This document shows positions 43,434-50,980 of a stretch of DNA of 64,000 nucleotides, one piece after another. A program made the position numbers and the translations under genes. How positions within the stretch are numbered: the stretch's first letter is position 1; every line of letters begins with the position of its first letter. Source of the stretch: Streptomyces sp. 3214.6 (GTDB lineage: Bacteria > Actinomycetota > Actinomycetes > Streptomycetales > Streptomycetaceae); the NCBI RefSeq assembly GCF_900129855.1, contig NZ_LT670819.1:1736001-1800000 (forward strand), read 5' to 3'. Below the pieces are notes generated by a model. It saw only the letters and a program-made list of their open reading frames with translations, made no database searches and was not told the origin of the DNA.

Positions 43434-44717
43434 ATGACACCCATCACCTCACCGAACACCACCGACGCCGCCTCGAGAACAGGCACGTCCGACCGCAACG
43501 TCTGGACCGTGGTCCTGTGCTGGATCACCGTCATGCTCGAGGGGTACGACCTCGTCGTCCTCGGCGCCATCATCCCCACCCTGCTCAAGACCCATCACCT
43601 GGGCATGACAGCCGCGGACGCCACCACGGTCGCCACGCTTTCACTCGTAGGCGTCGCCATCGGCGCCATCCTGGTCGGCCCGCTCGCCGACCGCTTCGGA
43701 CGACGCCTGCTGCTCATCGGCTCGGTGGTGGAGTTCTCCGTCTTCACCCTCCTGTTGCCCCAGGCCACCTCCGTCGGGATGTTCGCCGCGCTCAGGCTCG
43801 TCGCCGGTATCGGTCTCGGCGCCTGCATGCCGGCGTCGCTGACCATGATGGCCGAGCACATGCCCGCCGCACGCCGGGCTCGCGCCAGCACCCTGACCAT
43901 GACCGGCTACCACACCGGTGCCGTGATCACGTCCCTGCTGGCCCTGCAGGTCACCGACAACTGGCAGGTCCTCTTCTACGTCCTCGGCATCGCCGGACTC
44001 GTCATCGCGGTCATCCAGTGGTTCCGCCTGCCGGAGTCCGAGGCGTTCGTCCGCACCAAGGAAGCGCCCGCCTCCCAGCGCGTCGCATTCGGCGAACTCC
44101 TCAGGCCGGCCTACCTCCGCGCCGGCATCGGCATCTGGGTCGCATCCTTCATGGGCCTGCTCCTGGTCTACGGCCTCAACACCTGGCTGCCCAAGCTCAT
44201 GAACGAGGCCGGCTACCCCATCCCCACGGCGGTCACCCAACTGCTCATCCTCAACGTCGGCGGGGTCGCCGGCCTGGTGCTGGGCGGCTTCGTGGCCGAC
44301 CGGCGCGGCATCAAGCCCACTGCGCTCAGCTGGTTCGCGATATCGGTGGCCATGCTTGCCTGCCTCAGCATCAGGATGCACAGCAACCTGCTCCTCGACA
44401 CCGTCGTCTTCCTCACCGGCGTGTTCGTCTTCTCCGCCCAGGTGCTGATCTACGCGTACGTGACGAACTTCTATCCGGCCTCGGTCCGCAGCACCGCCCT
44501 CGGCTCGGCCTCGGGCATCGGCCGTATCGGCTCCATCGTCGGCCCGACGATCACCGGTGCCCTCGTGGCGGCAGGCATCGGCCACCCCTGGGGCTTCTAC
44601 TTCTTCTCCGCCGTGGCGGTCGCCGGATTCCTGGCCGTGCTCACCCTGCCCGCCCGGGCCGCCGCGCCACAGGCGGAGGCAACCGCGGCCGCGCCGGCCG
44701 CCGAACCCGCCGTCTGA
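43434..44717 (+). CDS. MFS transporter, aromatic acid:H+ symporter type
   Basis: 427 residues with about 12 hydrophobic segments. The first helix has LEGYDLVVLGAIIPTLL, the D-Y-D-L region of aromatic acid symporters (BenK/PcaK/MhpT type). GPLADRFGRRLLL is the MFS loop 2-3 motif, and a second copy (GGFVADRRGIKP) lies in the second half. It probably imports the aromatic acid (mandelate or benzoylformate, for example). A strong hairpin terminator follows. Confidence 0.9.
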   Translation: MTPITSPNTTDAASRTGTSDRNVWTVVLCWITVMLEGYDLVVLGAIIPTLLKTHHLGMTAADATTVATLSLVGVAIGAILVGPLADRFGRRLLLIGSVVEFSVFTLLLPQATSVGMFAALRLVAGIGLGACMPASLTMMAEHMPAARRARASTLTMTGYHTGAVITSLLALQVTDNWQVLFYVLGIAGLVIAVIQWFRLPESEAFVRTKEAPASQRVAFGELLRPAYLRAGIGIWVASFMGLLLVYGLNTWLPKLMNEAGYPIPTAVTQLLILNVGGVAGLVLGGFVADRRGIKPTALSWFAISVAMLACLSIRMHSNLLLDTVVFLTGVFVFSAQVLIYAYVTNFYPASVRSTALGSASGIGRIGSIVGPTITGALVAAGIGHPWGFYFFSAVAVAGFLAVLTLPARAAAPQAEATAAAPAAEPAV

Positions 44718-44728
44718 CCCATCACGGA

Positions 44729-44763
44729 AGGGCGGTACGGCACCGAACGGGCCGTACCGCCCT
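44729..44763 (+). terminator. hairpin terminator after the MFS gene
   Basis: AGGGCGGTACGGC and GCCGTACCGCCCT form a perfect 13-bp GC-rich stem with a 9-base loop, starting 12 bp after the transporter stop. It closes the decarboxylase operon. Confidence 0.8.
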
Positions 44764-44805
44764 GTGCTCGATGCGGTGAAGAACCCCGACAGCCACACTG
44801 AACCC

Positions 44806-45055
44806 ATGGAACACGTCGGCCGGATACCCGCTCCGCCGCTCGACCAGTTCATCGACGACATCTACTGTCTGACCGGGGTGCCGCCCCACCGGCTGATGAA
44901 CGTCCCGCCGATGCCGTCGGCGCACTTCTTCCTGCACCTGAGCAAACCCGTCCGGCTGTGGGACTCCGACCGTGCGTGGTTCATGGGTGTGTGGACGGAG
45001 GCGCTTCCTCTTCGAGTACCCCCCGCATGCGCGGCTCGTCGGCGTGCACTTCAAA
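44806..45055 (+). pseudogene. AraC-family regulator, truncated and frameshifted
   Basis: ATG at 44806 starts MEHVGRIPAPPLDQFIDDIY and goes on to LHLSKPVRLWDSDRAWFMGV. An extra G near 44998 shifts the frame, after which RRFLFEYPPHARLVGVHFK continues in the next frame. The N-terminal sensing domain is cut at about 45055 by a transposase, and the DNA-binding domain is lost. It is not functional as it stands. Confidence 0.75.
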
Positions 45056-45501
45056 AGCGCGATCACGAGCAGGCCGTGGCATTTGTTCCTGCCCGAGTGG
45101 TTCTTGCGGTTCTCGACCCCGGTGCGCCGCCGGGTACGTATCACCGAGCCGTCCAGCAGCACCACACCGCCACCCTTTCGGGCGATCTTCTTCAGGGCCC
45201 GGTTCAGGCGCGGGGCGCGGGCGGCCAGCAGCCCGACGACCTCCCGCATCCAGCGAGTGACGGTGGTGCGATGGATGCCGTTGCCGCCTGCCAGGTCGCC
45301 GGGCCGCTGGTCACAACGCAGTACCGCCAGCACGATGCCGGCGATCTTCCCCGCGGGCAGGGCCCGCCACCTGGAGCCGATCTTCTTGAAGTGGCCGCGT
45401 AACAGGTCGGCGAGCCAGTTCAGGGTGGCACTCGACAGCGGCAGGCGGGCGATGTGGACAAGACCGTCAGAGCCCTCGACGGGATGGTTGTTTTTCTTCA
45501 C
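45056..45501 (-). pseudogene. DDE transposase, N-terminal part only
   Basis: The minus strand from 45501 reads LPLSSATLNWLADLLRGHFK, then GDLAGGNGIHRTTVTRWMRE and VVLLDGSVIRTRRRTG, and stops being transposase-like at the joint with the AraC fragment near 45056. It has the helix-turn-helix and the first DDE Asp (LLDGSVI) of a DDE_4/IS5-like transposase. The other half is missing. Confidence 0.7.
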
Positions 45502-45565
45502 ACCAAACTCAACTGCCGTCGGGGGCCCGCCGGTTACGCCCTCTTGTCGCCCCGGTCCGCAGCTA

Positions 45566-45910
45566 CTACAGGCGTGCGGTGAACTTCCCGTCAGGCCGCT
45601 TGTGCAGCCGGCCCCGATCGGCGAGCTTGGTCATCTCCGCCCGCAGCGGCTCCAGCCTCCCGCGCACCCCCACCTCAAGCCCCAGCTCCTCACCCACCCC
45701 CTTGCCCTGCACCGGACCGCCAGCGGCCCGCACGATCGCCAGGATCCGGCGGTAGTCGGCGGGCAGCGCGGCCTCGTCGCCAGTCTCACCGCGGTGCGGG
45801 ATCAGCAGCACCGCACGCCCCGCCACCTCCGCCTTCACCGGAACGCCGCCCACCCTCCCCACGATCCCCGGCGTATCGACACGGTGACGGATCGTAGGCG
45901 GCCAGCTCAC
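45566..45910 (-). CDS. hypothetical protein, winged-helix-like
   Basis: 114 residues. The second half (ADYRRILAIVRAAGGPVQGK, VGEELGLEV, LADRGRLHKRPDGKF) looks like a small winged helix domain: helix, turn, recognition helix and RPDGKF wing. The first part (VPVKAEVAGRAVLLIPHRG) is beta-like. Comparable short proteins occur with insertion elements in streptomycetes. The upstream minus-strand sequence LLRLRELAAYD in another frame suggests a longer gene that lost its start, so this may also be a fragment. Confidence 0.5.
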   Translation of the reverse strand: MSWPPTIRHRVDTPGIVGRVGGVPVKAEVAGRAVLLIPHRGETGDEAALPADYRRILAIVRAAGGPVQGKGVGEELGLEVGVRGRLEPLRAEMTKLADRGRLHKRPDGKFTARL

Positions 45911-45950
45911 GCAGGCGCAGCAGAACCAGAGAACCCTCCCGACCGACCGG

Positions 45951-46050
45951 TCAGACGATCTTCACCATGGTCACCCGCCGCCCACCAGCCCGAGCACCCC
46001 CGACCCCGCGCACACCAGCCCACCCGACCTGCACCTTTCACGATGCACAC
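45951..46050 (-). repeat. right inverted-repeat arm of the 7.4-kb segment
   Basis: Complement of the arm at 38667-38764, ending with TTCACGATGCACAC at 46037-46050. Identity is highest in the outer 14 bp and in the GTGTGCGCGGGG...GTGCTCGGGCTGGT part. Confidence 0.75.
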
Positions 46051-46102
46051 TACTCAGTGCCTGATCGGCACCTCGCCGACCATGGGACGCTGGGCGCAAT
46101 AG
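46051..46102 (+). pseudogene. tail fragment of the split conserved protein
   Basis: Directly outside the right arm the plus strand reads TQCLIGTSPTMGRWAQ and a TAG stop. This is the expected end of the protein whose LEGHLRLTAYALVGF part stops at the left arm (38666). The two pieces together would give a nearly complete C-terminal half. Confidence 0.5.
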
Positions 46103-47005
46103 ACCAGTCACCTCGGGCTACGTGGGCTGATGGTGCGGCGTGGCGGAGTTGCTCGGGCGAGCGCTGTTCTCTTCCCGCGCTGCTCAGTAGACCCTCTCGA
46201 GCAGCGCCTACTGCTGAAGTTTCCTCGACTGCAACCGACGGACTCGAACAGGCCCGCCGGCGCGCTCGACGCCGGCCAACTCGGCAGACCCGAAGGGCCG
46301 GTCTGAATGTCAGGGCGCACCAAAGAGCAGATGTCCTGCCCGGCGCAAGACGATCCCACGGCCGCGACGAGGTCGAGCACAGTGAGCCGCACGTACGTCG
46401 CTCCCCCACGTCGCCGTCCATCGCTCGTACTGCCGGGTCGCGTTGGGCCAGGCCGGGGCTGACCGGAGGACCGGCGCCCTCCCGGCACTGCAACCGATCC
46501 GGGACCACTGACGCCTGACGGTTAAACATACCATGTCTATCGAGGGATAGATCAGCAGAATCTCGCACAAAAAGGAACAAAAGCTCAGTTGGCGAGCTGC
46601 TTTCATCCCTGCACGACCGTTGACATGGGCAGGGTGAGTGCCGCAATTTCATGCGTGACATCCGGCACCACGCGGCTCAGGGGTCTGCAAGAAGTCCCGG
46701 AGCCGAAACGGTCACGCGGCGGTGCTGCCGTACGGGAACGGAGTGAGGACATGTCGTCAGGAACCTGCTCTGCCACGAGATCCCTGGAGTCCGCACAGAC
46801 CGTTGCCGTTCGCAGCCGGTGACGCGCTCCATCCACCCGCTTGCGCCGCGGACTTCGTCGCCCGTAGGCCGTGGCGCCGAGTCAGTCACCTGCCGACCGT
46901 GTCCGGTCCGGGTTGCGTCGCGCACGTCGTGCTCCCACCACCTGAAGTGCCCGCCACTGACCACCGGCCCTGGTCTCCCACCACAGCTCTGACGGAGGTA
47001 CCACC
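46103..47005. other. 903-bp region upstream of the fucosidase with no recognised gene
   Basis: Short open frames on both strands have no consistent domain features. The part at 46520-46600 is clearly AT-richer than its surroundings and holds a palindrome (listed). It may contain the promoter of the fucosidase, but 400 bp lie between. A GGAGG ribosome binding site at 46994-46998 belongs to the next gene. Confidence 0.5.
46536..46551. promoter_or_regulatory. palindrome in an AT-rich stretch
   Basis: TCTATC-GAGG-GATAGA is a perfect 6-bp inverted repeat with a 4-base centre. It lies in the only AT-rich part of the spacer before the fucosidase. A binding site is possible. Confidence 0.35.
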
Positions 47006-49225
47006 ATGATCAACAGACGCCAGTTCCTGGCGAGTGCCACGGGTGTCGCGGCGACTGCGGTCGCAGGCAACGTCCTCGCCGCCGGCACCGCCCGGGCCGC
47101 GACCACGTACACCCCCACGTGGGCCTCGGTCGACCAGCACACCGCGGCTCCCGAGTGGTTCAAGGACGCCAAGTTCGGCATCTACTACCACTGGGGCGTG
47201 TTCAGCGTTCCGGCCTACGGGAACGAGTGGTATCCGCGCCGCATGTACATCAGCGGCGATGCGTGCAACCAGCACCACATCGCCACGTTCGGTGACCCGT
47301 CGGCGTGGCCATACCACAACTTCATCAACGGCGCGAAGGACCTGAACGGCAACTTCAACAAGTTCGCCCCGAAACTGAAGTCCGCGGGCGGGAACTTCGA
47401 CCCGGACGAGTGGGCGCAGCTCTTCGTCGACGCCGGCGCCCGGTTCGCCGGCCCCGTCGCCGAACACCACGACGGATTCTCCATGTGGAACAGCTCGGTC
47501 AACGAGTGGAACTCGGCCGCCAAGGGCCCCCAGCTCAACCTGCTCCAGTTGTTCACCGACTCCATCCGCGCCAAGGGGCTGAAGCTCCTGGTGGCCATGC
47601 ACCACGCGTTCAACTTCAACGGCTACTACGACCACGTGCCCGCGCAGTCCGACCCGAGCCTGCAGAAGCTGTACGGGCAGTTGGGCACCACGGCCGAGAA
47701 CCAGCTGTGGTACGACAAGCTCAAAGAGGTCATCAACCTCGCCAAGCCCGACATCATCTGGCAGGACTTCGACCTCAACAAGGTCGACCAGACGCAACTC
47801 CTGAACTTCCTGTCGTACTACTACAACCAGGCCCAGGCGTGGGGCCGCGAAGTCGTCGCCACCTACAAGGACGGCCTGAACGGACACGGCGAGGTCTTCG
47901 ACTACGAGCGCGGCGGCCCCGGAGACATCACCGCCCCCTACTGGCTCACCGACGACAGCATCTCCAGCTCCAGCTGGTGCTACACGAACGGCATCGGCTA
48001 CTACAGCACCCAGCAGATGCTGCACTCACTGATCGACCGGGTCAGCAAGAACGGCAACATGCTGCTCAACATCGCCCCGATGGCGGACGGCACCATCCCC
48101 CAGGCCCAGAAGGACATCCTCCTCGGCATCGGCGACTACCTGCGCCGCTTCGGCGAGTCGGTCTACTCGACCCGGGCCTGGACCACGTACGGCGAAGGCC
48201 CCACACATATGGGCGGCGGCGCCTTCACCGCCCCGCAGGTCGGAACGGCACAGGACATCCGCTTCACCCGGAACAAGAACAACACCGTCCTGTACGCCAC
48301 GGTCCTCGGCTGGCCGGGAAGCACACTGACCATATCGACGCTCAACTCGGCCCGGATCAACGTCAGTTCCCTGACCTCGGCGAAGCTGCTGAACTCCACC
48401 GCCGGCACCTACACGGACCTGCCCACGCCGACGCAGGACTCGACCGGGCTGCACGTGACCCTGCCGTCGTCGGCGCCGTTCTCCGCCCTGGCCTACGTCG
48501 TGAAGCTGACCTTCTCCGGCCAGATCCCCGCCGTGCAGCCGCTGTCCGGGGCCGTGGTCTACCAGGACGTCAACTACTCGGGCGGCTCCTCCCTGCTCCA
48601 GCTCGGCTCCTACACCGCCGACCAGTTGTCGCTCGCCGGCCTGCCCAGCCGCAGCCTGTCCTCGCTGAAGCCGGCCCCCGGCTACCAGATCATCGGCTAC
48701 TCCGGTGACAACTTCACCGGCACCGCCTGGACCTTCGACGCCGACAACGCCGACCTGCGCGTCACCGGCAACAACGACACCGTCGTATCGATGAAGGTGC
48801 AGCTCGCCCCCTCGGCATGGTTCAGGATCACCAACGTCACCGACGGGCTGGTGCTGGACAGCGGCGGGAACGTCCCCAGCGACTCCAACCTCAAGCAGTG
48901 GACCTGGAACGGCAGCACCAACCTGCAGTGGCAGGCCGTAGAACTCGGCAACGGCTACTACAAGCTGGTCAACCGCGCCAACGGCATGGTCGCCGACGGC
49001 GGGGGCGCCACCACGAACGGCTCCCCAGCCCTGGAGGCGACCTGGACCGGTGGCAACAGCCAGCAGTGGCAGCTCAAGTACCAGGGCGGCAACAGGTACT
49101 GGATCGTCAACCGCGCCACCGGCCTCGTCCTCGACGGCGGCGGCGACGTGCCCTCGGGCTCCGTGACCAAGCAGTGGTCCGGAAACAGCAGTACCAACGT
49201 GCAGTGGACCTTCACCAAGGTCTGA
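47006..49225 (+). CDS. secreted GH29 alpha-L-fucosidase with crystallin-like and ricin-type domains
   Basis: 739 residues. A Tat signal (NRRQFLASATG, hydrophobic core, ending ARAA near 33) exports a folded enzyme. Residues about 40-410 form the GH29 barrel: KFGIYYHWGVFS, EHHDGFSMWNS with the substrate-binding histidines, and IIWQDFDLN, where D254 stands at the usual nucleophile position (WxD). A beta-sandwich follows, then VVYQDVNYSGGSSLLQLGSY and IIGYSGDNFTG near 515-590, a beta/gamma-crystallin-like domain. Finally come ricin-type QxW repeats (STNLQWQ, SQQWQ, TNVQW) near 610-739. It releases alpha-L-fucose outside the cell, feeding the importer and mutarotase/lactonase genes at 26-38 kb. 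A strong terminator follows. Confidence 0.9.
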   Translation: MINRRQFLASATGVAATAVAGNVLAAGTARAATTYTPTWASVDQHTAAPEWFKDAKFGIYYHWGVFSVPAYGNEWYPRRMYISGDACNQHHIATFGDPSAWPYHNFINGAKDLNGNFNKFAPKLKSAGGNFDPDEWAQLFVDAGARFAGPVAEHHDGFSMWNSSVNEWNSAAKGPQLNLLQLFTDSIRAKGLKLLVAMHHAFNFNGYYDHVPAQSDPSLQKLYGQLGTTAENQLWYDKLKEVINLAKPDIIWQDFDLNKVDQTQLLNFLSYYYNQAQAWGREVVATYKDGLNGHGEVFDYERGGPGDITAPYWLTDDSISSSSWCYTNGIGYYSTQQMLHSLIDRVSKNGNMLLNIAPMADGTIPQAQKDILLGIGDYLRRFGESVYSTRAWTTYGEGPTHMGGGAFTAPQVGTAQDIRFTRNKNNTVLYATVLGWPGSTLTISTLNSARINVSSLTSAKLLNSTAGTYTDLPTPTQDSTGLHVTLPSSAPFSALAYVVKLTFSGQIPAVQPLSGAVVYQDVNYSGGSSLLQLGSYTADQLSLAGLPSRSLSSLKPAPGYQIIGYSGDNFTGTAWTFDADNADLRVTGNNDTVVSMKVQLAPSAWFRITNVTDGLVLDSGGNVPSDSNLKQWTWNGSTNLQWQAVELGNGYYKLVNRANGMVADGGGATTNGSPALEATWTGGNSQQWQLKYQGGNRYWIVNRATGLVLDGGGDVPSGSVTKQWSGNSSTNVQWTFTKV

Positions 49226-49281
49226 GCGTGCGCGCCAGCGGGGGCCGGAGCAGCCGCTCCGGCCCCCGCTGGCGCGCACGC
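49226..49281 (+). terminator. very strong hairpin terminator after the fucosidase
   Basis: A perfect 26-bp GC-rich stem (49226-49251 with 49256-49281) around the 4-base loop AGCC begins right after the stop codon. No U-tract, as is common in streptomycetes. Confidence 0.9.
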
Positions 49282-49353
49282 AGGTGTGACCTGCCTCGCA
49301 GCATGATTGGCTGGCCCTGGGCAGTGCAACAACACACCGGAGGGCACGCAGGC

Positions 49354-49475
49354 ATGAGCAACGGCCACACCTACGAGTACAAGGTCGTCAGTTTCAGGGA
49401 GTCGCTGATCGGTGACGCACTGGACAGCGACAAACTGGAGAAGGTTCTCAACAAGCATGCCGAGGACGGCTTGAG
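49354..49475 (+). pseudogene. DUF4177 small protein, cut by IS5 copy B
   Basis: ATG at 49354, after GGAGGG about 15 bp upstream, begins MSNGHTYEYKVVSFRESLIG and continues DALDSDKLEKVLNKHAEDG. This is the start of the roughly 60-70-residue DUF4177 family. After LSL the IS end CCTGAGAACTCCTAAC begins (49476) and replaces the C-terminal strands. The rest of the gene was not seen on the far side of the IS fragment. Confidence 0.7.
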
Positions 49476-49855
49476 CCTGAGAACTCCTAACAAAGTGACA
49501 GGTTGACCAGTCGGCGCCAGCAGATGATGCTGCAGGCCAGGCTGAGGAAGGCTTCGTGGATGTCGTCGCGGATCTCCCAGCGGATGCGCAGGCTGCGGAA
49601 CCAGCGCAGCAGTGCAAAACTCTGCTCGACCACCCAGCGGTGCACGCCCAGTCCGGAACCGTGCTCGACTCCGCGCCGCGCGATGACCGGGGTGATCCCC
49701 AGGGCCCGCACCTGCTTGCGGTACTTGTCGTGGTCGTAGCCGCGGTCGGCGTAGAGCGCGACCGGTCGTTGTCGGGGCCGTCCGCGTCGGCCGCGTACGG
49801 GCGGGACGGCCTGGAGCAGGGGGATGAGCTGGGTGACGTCGTTGCGGTTTCCGCG
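49476..49855 (-). pseudogene. IS5-family transposase fragment, copy B
   Basis: The minus strand from about 49855 reads GNRNDVTQLIPLLQAVPPV, ADRGYDHDKYRKQVRALGIT, ARRGVEHGSGLGVHRWVVEQ and SLACSIICWRRLVNLSLC before the stop. This is the same element as copy A (37965-38478), in the opposite orientation and without its frameshifts, but missing the 5' half. The next plus-strand stretch to 49951 (LEELVEKGLTVAGSVERRD, then a stop) is the tail of an unknown, disrupted gene. Confidence 0.8.
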
Positions 49856-49999
49856 GTGCTTGAAGAACTGGTTGAAAAGGGACTCACAGTTGCCGGTTCG
49901 GTCGAGCGTCGCGACCTCGCCCACGGCTACGTCGCACCCGAAGCCGCATGAGGTGTCACGGGTGCGAGTAGTGAGGCCCGACGTGATGCGGACGGTGCG

Positions 50000-50878
50000 T
50001 CAGGCGTCGCTCGCCGCGGTGGCGTAGTCGTCGTAGAAGCCGCGGCCGGTCTTCACGCCGAGGCGGCCGGTGTCGACGTACTCGTGCAGCAGTCGGCGGG
50101 GCCCCTCGGGCAGGTGCGGATTCTCCGAGGCGTAGTGGTTTTCGATGTCGAGGACGACGTCCAGGCCGACCTGGTCCATCATCCGGAACACCCCGAGCTT
50201 CACGCCGGTGTTCACCTGGAACATCGCGTCGAAATCCTCCGGCGTGGTCACCCCTTCGGCCACGACCTCCAGCGCCTCGCGCTTGATCGCGGCCCAGACC
50301 CGGTTGAAGATGAAGCCGGTGCTCTCCCGGTGGGCCTCGAAGGGGTGCACTCCGTAGCGCGGCAGCTCGGCCTTGAGCCGCTCGATGATCGCGGGGTCGG
50401 TGGCCCCGTCGCTCATCAGGTCGACCGCGTTCTGCGCCGGCGGCATGTAGAAGTGCATGTTCAGTACCCGCTCCTTGTGCTCCACCTGCTCGACGAACAG
50501 GCGGGAGGCGTAGGAGGAGGAGTTGCTGGCCAGGATGGTGTCGGCCGGGGCGATCCGGTCCAGATCGGCGAACAGGCTGCGCTTGAGGTCGAGCCGCTCA
50601 GGCACCGCCTCGATGACCAGCCACGCGTCGTCCAGCGCGGCTTCCAGTGTGTCGACGCCGACCACGTGGCCCTCGGTGGCGCCGGGCCGGGAGGCGACCA
50701 CCTCCGGCAGCTCTGCTGCGACGTAGTCCAGGGCCGCGGTCCGGACGTCGGCTGACAGGTCGTACAGGCGTACCAGCCCACCGTCGGAGGCGAACATCAT
50801 CGCGATGCGGCGGCCGAGGGTGCCTGCGCCGATCACCGCGACCGGGCGGGCGGCGAGCTGACGAGAAGTGTGGGTCAT
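50000..50878 (-). CDS. 3-hydroxyacyl-CoA dehydrogenase family protein
   Basis: 292 residues from the ATG at 50876-50878, preceded on its strand by AAGGAG. The frame stays open beyond this but that part is antisense to the next gene. The NAD-binding GAGTLGRRIAMMFASDGG is near residue 16, followed by DTILASNSSSYASRLF with the conserved Ser, HFYMPP (the catalytic His) and GFIFNRVWAAIKREAL, as in HADH and related 3-hydroxybutyryl-CoA or hydroxyacid dehydrogenases. It is divergent from an acetoacetate-decarboxylase-family gene with 102 bp between them. Confidence 0.85.
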   Translation of the reverse strand: MTHTSRQLAARPVAVIGAGTLGRRIAMMFASDGGLVRLYDLSADVRTAALDYVAAELPEVVASRPGATEGHVVGVDTLEAALDDAWLVIEAVPERLDLKRSLFADLDRIAPADTILASNSSSYASRLFVEQVEHKERVLNMHFYMPPAQNAVDLMSDGATDPAIIERLKAELPRYGVHPFEAHRESTGFIFNRVWAAIKREALEVVAEGVTTPEDFDAMFQVNTGVKLGVFRMMDQVGLDVVLDIENHYASENPHLPEGPRRLLHEYVDTGRLGVKTGRGFYDDYATAASDA

Positions 50879-50949
50879 CACGAGACTCCTTTGTGCACGT
50901 TCGGTCCGGCTGGTTGCCCGACACGCGAACTCGATGCAAACTGTACTCA

Positions 50950-50962
50950 ATACGTTTTGTAT
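50950..50962. promoter_or_regulatory. candidate operator in the dehydrogenase/decarboxylase gap
   Basis: ATAC-GTTTT-GTAT is a small inverted repeat in the AT-rich centre of the 102-bp divergent gap, just upstream of the AAGGAG of the decarboxylase gene. A TetR regulator is encoded downstream. Confidence 0.35.
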
Positions 50963-50980
50963 CGCAAGGAGAGTGGAGCA

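Noticed and set aside
40261..44717. Acetolactate synthase reading of the ThDP enzyme
   Set aside because: S26, H70 and H280 and the GNPGSNELPF start fit benzoylformate decarboxylase. The FAD-binding features of acetolactate synthase are absent.
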